Positions 1 through 7,879 of a stretch of DNA of 49,826 nt are shown here, in pieces. Made by a program: the position numbers and the translations under genes. Source of the stretch: Flavobacteriales bacterium UBA1694 (GTDB lineage Bacteria; Bacteroidota; Bacteroidia; Flavobacteriales; Weeksellaceae); contig DCJS01000027.1 in assembly GCA_002319955.1 (NCBI GenBank), positions 34,958-84,783 of the forward strand, written 5' to 3'. The number at the start of each line of letters is the position of its first letter. Position 1 is the stretch's first letter. A model generated the notes under the pieces. That model ran no database searches and had not been told where the DNA came from. It saw only the letters and a list, made by a program, of their open reading frames with translations.

Positions 1-3
1 CCG

Positions 4-31
4 TTGTATGTTAAAAATTATCCTAAATTTG
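4..31 (+). promoter_or_regulatory. Bacteroidota-type promoter for the ricT operon
   Basis: TTG at 4-6, 17 bases, then TAAATTTG at 24-31, matching the Bacteroidota sigma consensus TTTG/TAnnTTTG. The predicted transcript start would lie about 17 bases before the ATG at 54. Confidence 0.6.
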
Positions 32-53
32 CAAGAATTAAAATTAATTAAAT

Positions 54-1391
54 ATGAGTTGTGGATGTAAAACATCCGGCGATTCCGGCCATTCGTGCGG
101 TACAAAATCCGCCACAGGCTGTGAAAGTGTGAATACTTGTGGCAATAGTTATAAATTAAGTGTTTTTGATTGGCTCTCTAATGTGAGCAGTCCAAGTCAA
201 AAGACGGTCAACGAACTTGTTGAGGTGCGTTTTAAGAACGATCGAAAAAGTTTTTTTCGTAACACGCATAATTTTCCACTCCATATAGGGAGTATTGTTA
301 CAGTGGAATCCAGTCCCGGACACGATGTAGGCGTAGTAAGCCTTACGGGTGAATTAGTGAATATTCAAATGAAAAAGAAGAATTTTTCACCAGATCACGC
401 CCTAAAAATATACCGAATTTCAAATCAGAAAGATATTGAAACCTGGCAAGAAGCTAGAAACAAAGAAGATTCAATAAAGACGCAAGCAAAAATTATTGCC
501 ACGCGTTTAGGTCTGGCAATGAAAATTACAGACATTGAATTTCAAGGGGATGGGGCGAAAGCGACATTCTACTATACGGCAGATAACCGTGTGGATTTCA
601 GGTTGTTGATTAAAGAATACGCCTCAACTTTCCGCACAAAGATCGACATGAAGCAAATTGGGTTTCGCCAAGAAGCGGCCAAAATTGGAGGGATAGGCTC
701 TTGTGGCCGGGAACTTTGCTGCTCCTCATGGCTTACGGATTTCAGGTCGGTTAACACCAATGCCGCCCGTTATCAGCAGCTCAGTATAAACCCTCAAAAG
801 TTGGCTGGTCAATGTGGGAAACTAAAATGCTGTTTAAATTACGAACTCGAATCCTACATGGATGCACTTTCCGAATTCCCATCTTCAAATACCAGTTTGG
901 ATACGGAGAAAGGGCGCGCATTTTGCATAAAAATAGATGTGTTCAAACGTAAAATGTGGTTTGCCTACGCGGAGAATCCTATGGCTTGGTACGATATAGA
1001 TACGGCCAAAGTGAAGGAACAAATTCAACGGAATAAAAAAGGTCAAAAGGCCCAATTGCTTGAAGAGCTTACGGCTAACAATTTGGTTGCGGAAAAGCCA
1101 GTTGATTTAATTCAGGAGAGTAAAATTGACCGTTTTGATCAACGTGGACGCTCAAACGTCCGCAAAAACTCTAGCAAATCTCGTAATGAGCAGCCTAGAG
1201 AGCGCCGAGTGCCTGAAAATTCAAAACCACAAAGCCGCACAGAACCTCGTGGATCAAGCGAAATGAAGCCTAACAAAAACAGGAGTTCTTCAAATTCTGG
1301 AAATAGAAAATCGCAGCCAAGATCTAAAGGGAATGGCCAAGGGAATTCAAACGAAAGAGTTCAGCAACCAAAACCAAATGACAAAACTTAA
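54..1391 (+). CDS. ricT: RicT/PSP1-family regulatory iron-sulfur protein
   Basis: A 445-residue PSP1-domain protein. Its family includes RicT (YaaT), part of the Fe-S-containing Ric complex that affects RNA processing and development in Bacillus; the role in Bacteroidota is less clear. Visible features are a Cys-rich N-terminus (Cys3, 5, 15, 23 and 29), a PSP1 core, and two paired-Cys motifs, CGRELCC and CGKLKCC, that characterise the family and probably bind metal. The last 85 or so residues are a low-complexity, Arg/Lys/Ser/Asn-rich and probably disordered tail, longer than in Firmicute homologues. The gene starts at the ATG 23 bases after a good -7 box and overlaps gldH by 14 bases, so it leads a ricT-gldH-PBP1A operon. 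The family assignment is secure; the cellular role is inferred. Confidence 0.88.
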   Translation: MSCGCKTSGDSGHSCGTKSATGCESVNTCGNSYKLSVFDWLSNVSSPSQKTVNELVEVRFKNDRKSFFRNTHNFPLHIGSIVTVESSPGHDVGVVSLTGELVNIQMKKKNFSPDHALKIYRISNQKDIETWQEARNKEDSIKTQAKIIATRLGLAMKITDIEFQGDGAKATFYYTADNRVDFRLLIKEYASTFRTKIDMKQIGFRQEAAKIGGIGSCGRELCCSSWLTDFRSVNTNAARYQQLSINPQKLAGQCGKLKCCLNYELESYMDALSEFPSSNTSLDTEKGRAFCIKIDVFKRKMWFAYAENPMAWYDIDTAKVKEQIQRNKKGQKAQLLEELTANNLVAEKPVDLIQESKIDRFDQRGRSNVRKNSSKSRNEQPRERRVPENSKPQSRTEPRGSSEMKPNKNRSSSNSGNRKSQPRSKGNGQGNSNERVQQPKPNDKT

Positions 1392-1860
1392 TGCTAAGAG
1401 CCTAATTTTTATTAGTGCGCTTCTATGTAGTTGTGTGAACCCGAGCGAAAAGGTTTGGGTTCATTCACTCAATGGGGTTTGGTCGCAATCGGAGATTCAA
1501 AAGTTTCAATTTGAAATAAACGAGGCGCAAAATCCTAAAAACATTATATTTGTTGTAAGAAACAATAGTGCCTACCCCTATCAGGATTTAAAAGTAAAGG
1601 TCGTGATGCGTTTGGATTCCACGCGTATTCTCCTTACTGAGCAGGTTGACATGCAACTTGCGGAAGAACAGGGCCATTGGCTAGGATCAGGTTTTGGGAA
1701 TGCAAAAGAGCTATTGTTTGAGTATAAGAGTCACTATAAATTTCCCCAAAATGGGCTTTATACTTTAGAGGTTTTTCAGGAAATGGAAGACCAGACTCTA
1801 AAGGGTATTGAAGATTTTGGAATAAAAATTCAAACTGCGCAATTGAACGATGGAAAATAA
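1378..1860 (+). CDS. gldH: Gliding motility lipoprotein GldH
   Basis: A GldH-like lipoprotein of 160 residues. In Flavobacterium GldH is needed for gliding and is tied to the type IX secretion/motility machinery; homologues also occur in non-gliding relatives. The start at 1378 is chosen over the longer frame from 1333 because it gives a short signal peptide directly followed by a lipobox (LLCSC region, residues 14-18), so the mature protein would be a lipidated periplasmic-facing protein. The C-terminal half has the family pattern WLGSGFG, then YKFPQNGLYTLEV, then a GIEDFGIKI block near the end. It overlaps ricT by 14 bases and PBP1A by 11, implying translational coupling. No other gld genes are in the window. 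Confidence 0.85.
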   Translation: MTKLNAKSLIFISALLCSCVNPSEKVWVHSLNGVWSQSEIQKFQFEINEAQNPKNIIFVVRNNSAYPYQDLKVKVVMRLDSTRILLTEQVDMQLAEEQGHWLGSGFGNAKELLFEYKSHYKFPQNGLYTLEVFQEMEDQTLKGIEDFGIKIQTAQLNDGK

Positions 1861-4222
1861 AAAACCAACCGGCAAAAAAAGTACTTTTCCTTTGCCTGCG
1901 AAAAAATCGAAAGGACCAGCCATTCAACGCTGGATTAAGTTTATTTGGTTAGCGCTAGTCGTTGTTATCCTAGGGGTCTCCGCTGTTTTCTTCGCTGTGT
2001 CCCAAGGGTTTCTTGGCGATATGCCTGAAGTGACGGAATTAGAAAACCCAGATATCTACGTGGCTTCAGAGATTATCTCTGCGGACGGCGTGCTACTAGG
2101 GAAATTTGAGAAAGAAAAGACTGAGCCGGTAACCTACCAGGACCTACCGCCTTACCTTGTTTATGCCTTACAAGCGAAAGAAGATGAGCGCTTTAAAGAG
2201 CATTCCGGAATCGACGTGAAGTCCTTTGCGCGAGCGGTTTATTTTAGAGGAGAAAGGGGTGGAGGCTCGACTATTACCCAACAGTTAGCGAAACTTCTCT
2301 TTACAAAGAAGCCCTCATCCAATCCGCTTTACCGTGTGACTCAAAAGCTTAAAGAGTGGGTCGTAGCGGTCAGCTTAGAAAGGCGCTATACGAAAGAAGA
2401 AATTGTCACGCTCTATTTTAATAAATTCGATTTTACCTATAATGCCAATGGTATTGAAATGGCTTCTCGGGTCTATTTCAACAAGAAGACTAAGGAATTG
2501 ACCTTGCCTGAGGCAGCTATGTTTGTGGCCATGCTTGAAGCCCCGATTGCAAATAATCCACTACGTAACCCAGAACGCGCCAAACGCCGTCGTGATGTGG
2601 TTCTTGAGCAAATGCTTCAAACCGGTTATTTAGATCAATCCACTTACCAAACAGCTATTGATACGCCTATCGTAACGGATTACCATCCTATCCGATCAAT
2701 TGATGAGGGGTATAGTGCTTATTATAAATTTTTCCTTCGAAAAGAAATTGATAAATATCTTAAAGAACACGAGAAAAAGACAGGAAAACCGCTCAATTTA
2801 TTTAAAGACGGTCTGAAAATTTACGTGACTCTCGATTCAAAAATGCAGCGCTTTGCTGAGGAGGCTATAAAGGAACATTTAACGGTTTTACAAAAGAGCT
2901 TTGACGCAGAGCAAAAAGGCCGTAAAGGGCGTCCATTCTATCTGATTTCCGACGCGGAATCGGATCGGATTATGCTCCAGGCGATGAAACGTACCGGTCG
3001 CTACAAGCAATTGGCTGCGGCAGGTATTCCAGAGGACTCCATTATGCTTGAGTTCCAAAAGCCAATCAAAACCACCCGTTTCACGTGGAACGGTGAAGAG
3101 GAAGTGGAGATGTCTCCGTACGATTCCATTCGCTACCACAAACAAATCGCGCAGGCGGGCCTTATGTCTATGACACCAGGCACGGGCGAGATAAAAGCGT
3201 GGGTTGGCGGAATTAATTGGCAGCATTTTCAGTACGACCATATTAAGCAAGGAAAACGACAGGTAGGCTCCACATTCAAACCTTTTGTTTATGCGGCTGC
3301 CATTATGAATTTAGGAATGACCCCGTGCACAACCATATCGAATGCCACATTCGATGAGAGAGGTTATCGGGTTCAAGGAACCGGCGGTGAAGTCACTTTA
3401 CGAAATGGACTTGCCTTTTCCCGAAATCCGGTAGCGGTTCGGTTGATGGACATGACAGGGACCGATAAAGTCATTCAATTGGCTCGGGATCTGGGTGTGA
3501 CTCAAGATATGCCCCGCGGCCAGCTTGCTGTCGCCCTGGGATCTTCCGATATTACAATTTATGAGATGCTTGGTGCTTATAGTACTTTTGCAAACTTTGG
3601 TAACTACATTAGACCAGAAATGATTTGGCGTATTGAAGATGCGAATTCCCGTGTGATTATGGAGGTTAAGAACGAGACCAAGGAAGTAATGAACGAACTG
3701 TATGCTTACACCATGATTGATCTAATGAAAGGGGTCGCTGAGTTTGGAACAGCTTCTGGAGAACTTGGAAGACGAGGGGTTTCCAAGGAAATTGAAATTG
3801 CTGCTAAAACAGGAACGACACAAAATAATTCAGACGGATGGTTTATCGGGATGACTCCGAATTTAGCCACCGGTGTCTGGGTTGGTTGGGAAGACCGTGC
3901 CACCCACTTTAGAAGTACAGGAGAAGGGCAGGGTGCCAAGATGGCATTGCCAATTTGGGCCATTTACATGAAAAAGATTTGGGCAGAAAAGTCCTTAGGC
4001 GTTTCCGCGAATGACAAGTTTATTAAACCTTCCAATTGGACGGGCGACTGTGGCGACTTACGTGGCCTTGGAGGTTACGGCGATGAAGGAGGTCTTCAAA
4101 CCATTGAAGAGATTCGGAATCCAACACCAACGCAGACGGCTCCACAAAAGGCCCCGCCTAAAAAGGAGGATAACTTGAATGAGAATTTAAATAAAGATTC
4201 AAACGTCGATTTTAATCAATAA
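1850..4222 (+). CDS. mrcA: Penicillin-binding protein 1A (bifunctional transglycosylase/transpeptidase)
   Basis: A 790-residue class A PBP that polymerises lipid II into glycan strands and cross-links the peptides in the periplasm. It has a cytoplasmic basic N-terminus, one membrane anchor at about residues 25-48, a GT51 domain with the catalytic-Glu motif EDERFKEHSG (Glu111) and the GGSTITQQLAK motif, and a transpeptidase domain with all three active-site boxes: STFK (Ser474), SRN (524-526) and KTG (653-655). The C-terminus is a Pro/Asn/Lys-rich tail. It is the last gene of the ricT-gldH operon, overlaps gldH by 11 bases, and is followed at once by a terminator. The family is certain; the symbol follows E. 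coli use. Confidence 0.93.
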   Translation: MENKKPTGKKSTFPLPAKKSKGPAIQRWIKFIWLALVVVILGVSAVFFAVSQGFLGDMPEVTELENPDIYVASEIISADGVLLGKFEKEKTEPVTYQDLPPYLVYALQAKEDERFKEHSGIDVKSFARAVYFRGERGGGSTITQQLAKLLFTKKPSSNPLYRVTQKLKEWVVAVSLERRYTKEEIVTLYFNKFDFTYNANGIEMASRVYFNKKTKELTLPEAAMFVAMLEAPIANNPLRNPERAKRRRDVVLEQMLQTGYLDQSTYQTAIDTPIVTDYHPIRSIDEGYSAYYKFFLRKEIDKYLKEHEKKTGKPLNLFKDGLKIYVTLDSKMQRFAEEAIKEHLTVLQKSFDAEQKGRKGRPFYLISDAESDRIMLQAMKRTGRYKQLAAAGIPEDSIMLEFQKPIKTTRFTWNGEEEVEMSPYDSIRYHKQIAQAGLMSMTPGTGEIKAWVGGINWQHFQYDHIKQGKRQVGSTFKPFVYAAAIMNLGMTPCTTISNATFDERGYRVQGTGGEVTLRNGLAFSRNPVAVRLMDMTGTDKVIQLARDLGVTQDMPRGQLAVALGSSDITIYEMLGAYSTFANFGNYIRPEMIWRIEDANSRVIMEVKNETKEVMNELYAYTMIDLMKGVAEFGTASGELGRRGVSKEIEIAAKTGTTQNNSDGWFIGMTPNLATGVWVGWEDRATHFRSTGEGQGAKMALPIWAIYMKKIWAEKSLGVSANDKFIKPSNWTGDCGDLRGLGGYGDEGGLQTIEEIRNPTPTQTAPQKAPPKKEDNLNENLNKDSNVDFNQ

Positions 4223-4226
4223 TATG

Positions 4227-4256
4227 AAAAGGCCTTTTGAAAGAAAGGCCTTTTAC
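4227..4256 (+). terminator. Terminator after PBP1A
   Basis: AAAAGGCC at 4227-4234 pairs with GGCCTTTT at 4247-4254, with a 12-base loop and the T-run as the 3' arm. It lies 5 bases after the PBP1A stop and before selO. Confidence 0.65.
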
Positions 4257-4275
4257 GGCATTAAAAACTCGTATC

Positions 4276-5820
4276 ATGCATTTAGATAAGATAACGCAGG
4301 CGTTTCGCCAGCGCTTTCCAGGTGAAGAGCACTATGATTTGCGTCAACGCCAAACGCCCGATGTGCTTTATGCATTAGTCAAAACGGAAACTTTTCCTAA
4401 GGCTGAGCTACTCGATTTTAATCAGGAATTAGCACGATCTATTGGTTTAGGAACCCTTGAGAATTCTCGGGACAGAGACTTTCTAAATTGCAATTACATT
4501 CCCGACTCTATTCAAACATATGCCACCGCTTACGCGGGGCATCAATTTGGCAATTGGGCAGGTCAATTAGGCGATGGACGGGCCATTTTCGCAGGTGAGA
4601 TCCAGGGTAAAGACGCAAACCGGACGGAGCTCCAATGGAAAGGCGTTGGGGCGACTCCTTATTCAAGATCTGCGGATGGACGCGCGGTGCTGCGTTCGAC
4701 TATTCGAGAGTATTTGATGGGTGAGGCCATGCATTTTCTTGGGGTTCCTACCTCGCGTTCTCTTAGTTTGAGTAAGTCTGGTGAGAGCGTCCTTAGAGAT
4801 AAACAGTACTCTGGAAATGTAAAGCCTGAAACGGGGGCTTTTATGATGCGAACTGCAAAAAGTTTTCTGCGATTTGGGCATCTTGAGTTACTGGCTGCGC
4901 AGGGTCGAGACGATTTAGTAAAAATGGTCGTGGACTATTCAATCGAGCTTGATTTTGATCTTCCATCGTCCAGTGAGAAAGATCGGTACTTACAGTGGTT
5001 TACCCAGGTGGTTCACAGAACGGCGGACCTAGTAGTTCATTGGTACCGGGTTGGATTCACCCATGGTGTTCTGAATACAGATAACATGTCGCTCCTTGGA
5101 CTTACGCTTGATTATGGGCCCTTTTCAATGCTTGATGAATACGATTTGAGTTTCACACCCAATACGACGGATTTACCAGGGCGTCGTTATGCCTTCGGGG
5201 AACAAGCTCGAATAGCGCAGTGGAATTTATGGCAACTTGCCAATTCCATTGCCCCTCTCGTTGAGGAGCATGAGAAGCTTCAGGAAGTTCTGGATGGGTT
5301 TTCAACTTATTTTTGGCAAAAGCACGATCAAATGCTCGCAAACAAATTTGGACTAGACGCCCTAAGAGAGGGTGATCAAGCCCTGTTTGAACAGTGGCAA
5401 GATTTCATGCAGGATACCAAGGCCGATTATACCCTATTTTTTACTTGTTTAGAAGAGTACGAGGGCACTATGAATTCGGCTAGTCACTTTCAAAGGGCTC
5501 TCTATCAGCCGCTCTCGCAGGAGCAGAACTCTAAGCTGGAGGCATTTTTAAAAGTTTATGAGCAAAGAAAGGCTTCTAGTACGATTTCCCCAAGTGATTC
5601 CTTGCAGCTAATGCAAATAACAAATCCGAAGTTCATAGTAAGAAATTACCTACTTTACGAATGTATTGAAGGACTAGAAAAAGGGGACCGCTCCCTATAT
5701 GACCAATTGAAACTGGCGCTTGGTACACCCTACGAGAATACCTTTGGTGAGTTAAACGTTAGAAGGCCCCAAGGGTATGAGGGTACATTTGGCAGTTCCA
5801 TGTTATCTTGTAGTTCCTAA
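4276..5820 (+). CDS. selO: Protein adenylyltransferase SelO (YdiU/UPF0061 family)
   Basis: A SelO pseudokinase of 514 residues, the usual length. The family transfers AMP from ATP to Ser/Thr/Tyr of target proteins and is linked to redox stress. Visible are the glycine-rich block YAGHQFGNWAGQLGDGRA, the ATP-binding stretch WKGVGATPYSRSADGRA followed by LRSTIREYLMGEAM, and the catalytic/metal region HGVLNTDNM then DYGPFSMLDEY. The C-terminus ends SCSS, so the redox-active C-terminal residue is Cys rather than selenocysteine, as in E. coli YdiU. Start 4276 is preferred to the frame opening at 4237 because the earlier start lies inside the upstream terminator hairpin and the family N-terminus matches from here. 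The gene stands alone. Confidence 0.92.
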   Translation: MHLDKITQAFRQRFPGEEHYDLRQRQTPDVLYALVKTETFPKAELLDFNQELARSIGLGTLENSRDRDFLNCNYIPDSIQTYATAYAGHQFGNWAGQLGDGRAIFAGEIQGKDANRTELQWKGVGATPYSRSADGRAVLRSTIREYLMGEAMHFLGVPTSRSLSLSKSGESVLRDKQYSGNVKPETGAFMMRTAKSFLRFGHLELLAAQGRDDLVKMVVDYSIELDFDLPSSSEKDRYLQWFTQVVHRTADLVVHWYRVGFTHGVLNTDNMSLLGLTLDYGPFSMLDEYDLSFTPNTTDLPGRRYAFGEQARIAQWNLWQLANSIAPLVEEHEKLQEVLDGFSTYFWQKHDQMLANKFGLDALREGDQALFEQWQDFMQDTKADYTLFFTCLEEYEGTMNSASHFQRALYQPLSQEQNSKLEAFLKVYEQRKASSTISPSDSLQLMQITNPKFIVRNYLLYECIEGLEKGDRSLYDQLKLALGTPYENTFGELNVRRPQGYEGTFGSSMLSCSS

Positions 5821-5845
5821 GGGTCCTCAGCGTTGGGATAATTTG

Positions 5846-5853
5846 TATTTTTG
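5846..5853 (+). promoter_or_regulatory. -7 promoter box (TAnnTTTG)
   Basis: TATTTTTG matches the Bacteroidota -7 box exactly and sits 18 bases before the TTG start at 5871. No -33 element is visible at the right distance. Confidence 0.45.
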
Positions 5854-5870
5854 CCCTTTAAATAAACCGA

Positions 5871-7145
5871 TTGAACCTGCCAGCAAAATTCTTTAACGCA
5901 TTGAAGCTTGTCTTTCCCTCTGACCGAACTCAGTGGGTCATTTTTGTATGTTTTTTAGTGTTTTATGGGGCTCTAGCCACACCAATCGCACTGAATTACC
6001 GAATCATTTTTGATAATAGAATTCCTTGGGATGCCTATTTTAGCTTTGATAACCGCGCGATTGTTATGACCGGTGGGGGTTTTGAGCGGCATCCGCTTGC
6101 AAATTATTTTTTTAATTGGATCCGAGAACTTGCCCTGTTTATTTCAGGGGGGCAAATGGACGCAACATTCCGCTTGGTTTTAGCCTGGTGTAGTGTGGTG
6201 GCAGTCAGTCTTAATCTGGTTCAAATTTTTAAATATTTACGCGACATCATTGAGATTCCTAGAACTCTAGCCTACCTGATTTTGGTATTCTTCTCGCTAT
6301 TTTCTACGAATTTACTATTGAGTTTCACCCCAGAAACCTATACCTATAGTCTGTTTTTTCTGACTTCATTTAACTATTATGCGGCTTTAAAATTGAAGTC
6401 ATCAGGGCGGTTTTCGACCACGGCGCTCACGCTTGCTACTGTGAGTATTGGGGGGCTGACTGTGACGAATGCCACCAAAGTGTTCATTCCATTTTTTTAC
6501 GAAAAACATTTATTTAAGTCTTTGAAATCCATGGGTAATGGCCTGGTTCGAGCCGCAACGGCGGTTAGTGTATTCGTGCTATTATTTCTGTATCGAATGA
6601 ATTTTGATTATGCTTTAATTGTTTCGAAAACGGCAGAGCAGTATGAGAAGTTTTCAAAGCCGAAAGTCACGCCAATTTGGGACATGATTGTGTCGTGGCT
6701 TCTTGGTGGGAATGTCCTTTTTTCAGGGTTTCTAACGCGAGATTACCACAACAAAAAAGGCTTTAACTATAAAGCCTTATTTATGGACGTGTATACCAGT
6801 TGGGTTCCTTACTTTTTTGTGGCGCTATTGTTTGGAATTTTGATTTGGTCTGCCGTGAAAAACTGGCGCAATCACCTAGTTCAAATCCTAGTCTTTGTGT
6901 TTGCCTTTGATTTTCTAATCCACGGGGTACTCAAATTCGGTCTGCATACCTCGTACATTTATGGTGGCCATTTCGTTATGGTGTATCCCCTTGCAATTGG
7001 GTGGTTACTCTACGCTTACAGAGCCAAAACTAAATGGTTGACTGGCCTAGTACTCACCTTGAGTGTTATGACACTCTATTTAGCGCTCAACAATGCTGTT
7101 AGGATGCAAGAGTTCTTTGAATTTCTAAATCGGTACTACCGATAA
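5871..7145 (+). CDS. Multi-pass membrane protein, DUF6080-like
   Basis: A polytopic inner-membrane protein of 424 residues with about nine to eleven hydrophobic segments. It resembles the DUF6080 family from Bacteroidota by recollection only; no search was run. The first large loop (about residues 45-85) carries acidic residues and a GGGFERHPLANYFF segment, reminiscent of the Asp/His-Pro loop of GT-C glycosyltransferases such as the dolichol-phosphate-mannose mannosyltransferases. A lipid-linked sugar transferase role is therefore possible but unproven. It starts at TTG: the -7 box is close upstream, the first membrane segment follows immediately, and the next ATG (residue 66) would remove that segment. 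It appears monocistronic, with a convergent SPOR gene downstream. Confidence 0.6.
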   Translation: MNLPAKFFNALKLVFPSDRTQWVIFVCFLVFYGALATPIALNYRIIFDNRIPWDAYFSFDNRAIVMTGGGFERHPLANYFFNWIRELALFISGGQMDATFRLVLAWCSVVAVSLNLVQIFKYLRDIIEIPRTLAYLILVFFSLFSTNLLLSFTPETYTYSLFFLTSFNYYAALKLKSSGRFSTTALTLATVSIGGLTVTNATKVFIPFFYEKHLFKSLKSMGNGLVRAATAVSVFVLLFLYRMNFDYALIVSKTAEQYEKFSKPKVTPIWDMIVSWLLGGNVLFSGFLTRDYHNKKGFNYKALFMDVYTSWVPYFFVALLFGILIWSAVKNWRNHLVQILVFVFAFDFLIHGVLKFGLHTSYIYGGHFVMVYPLAIGWLLYAYRAKTKWLTGLVLTLSVMTLYLALNNAVRMQEFFEFLNRYYR

Positions 7146-7171
7146 TCTCTAATTTTTCTTATCTAATTACC

Positions 7172-7693
7172 TTATTTAGCCTCTTCACAGAAGACTCTAT
7201 ATTGCACAGAACGGGCCTGATTAAAATGGCTTTTAATGCGGCTTAGGTCTGCGCTCGCCGTCTGTTTGGAAACGTAGCTTCCCACAAGAATTCGGTAATT
7301 TGGTCGAAGTGAAGCGTCTGTTTCCACTTTAATGTTTGGAAAACGGCGACGGAAAAACGCCTTGACTTCGTTGGCCTCTTGGTTACTTTTCACCACAGCA
7401 ATTTGGATTTTGTAGCCTAGTATTTTAGGGTTTTGACGGCAGATTTCAGCGCGTGAGAGAGGACGTGACGATTCGTTGGAATTTGCTGCTACCGCGATGC
7501 TAGAAGAATTTTCATTTTCACTAGGCCGCTCACAATTATCTTCTAGCTTAGACAGGGCTTCACTAATTCGCTGGTCCATTGAAATTGAGAGAGGGGTGCT
7601 TCCCAAAGTATCTACTTTTGTAATGATTTGGCTCTTAAGAGGTCCGGCACAAAGTACAATAATTAGAAGGGTATATATTGAATTGGTTTTCAT
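7172..7693 (-). CDS. Secreted SPOR-domain protein
   Basis: A 173-residue protein with an N-terminal signal peptide (residues 1-21), a Ser/Asn/Glu-rich middle, and a C-terminal SPOR fold of about 75 residues starting near GYKIQIAVVKSNQEA and including PNYRILVGSYVSKQTA. SPOR domains bind denuded (peptide-stripped) septal glycan, so a periplasmic role at the cell wall or division site is likely. Two cysteines flank the middle and C-terminal parts. ATG 7693 is chosen over a TTG one codon upstream. The gene diverges from the actA operon and has its own promoter. Confidence 0.8.
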   Translation of the reverse strand: MKTNSIYTLLIIVLCAGPLKSQIITKVDTLGSTPLSISMDQRISEALSKLEDNCERPSENENSSSIAVAANSNESSRPLSRAEICRQNPKILGYKIQIAVVKSNQEANEVKAFFRRRFPNIKVETDASLRPNYRILVGSYVSKQTASADLSRIKSHFNQARSVQYRVFCEEAK

Positions 7694-7709
7694 CAAATGT
7701 TATTTGTGA

Positions 7710-7740
7710 CAAATTTAGTATAAATAAAAATTATACCAAA
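7710..7740 (-). promoter_or_regulatory. Promoter for the SPOR gene
   Basis: On the minus strand, TTTG (7740-7737), 19 bases, then TAAATTTG (7717-7710): an exact match to the Bacteroidota promoter. The start codon is at 7693. Confidence 0.7.
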
Positions 7741-7799
7741 AGCTATTATTTAGAACGGTTACAAATTAAAGTAGTTGCTGGAAACTCTAATTTTTTCGG

Positions 7800-7831
7800 T
7801 TGTTAATGTAGTGTTAAAAAGCTTACTTTTG
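7800..7831 (+). promoter_or_regulatory. Promoter of the act (Alternative Complex III) operon
   Basis: TTG at 7800-7802, 21 bases, then TACTTTTG at 7824-7831. The 5' UTR to the ATG at 7880 would be about 42 bases. Confidence 0.68.
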
Positions 7832-7879
7832 CACAATTGAATGGATACTCATCAATTTTACTAACCCAAGATTATTTAA

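Noticed and set aside
2888..3250. 120-codon open frame on the minus strand
   Set aside because: Antisense to the PBP1A transpeptidase region; no recognisable protein and no start context.
5812..5820. Selenocysteine codon at the SelO C-terminus
   Set aside because: The codon is TGT (Cys) in SCSS, as in ordinary non-selenium SelO proteins; no in-frame TGA.
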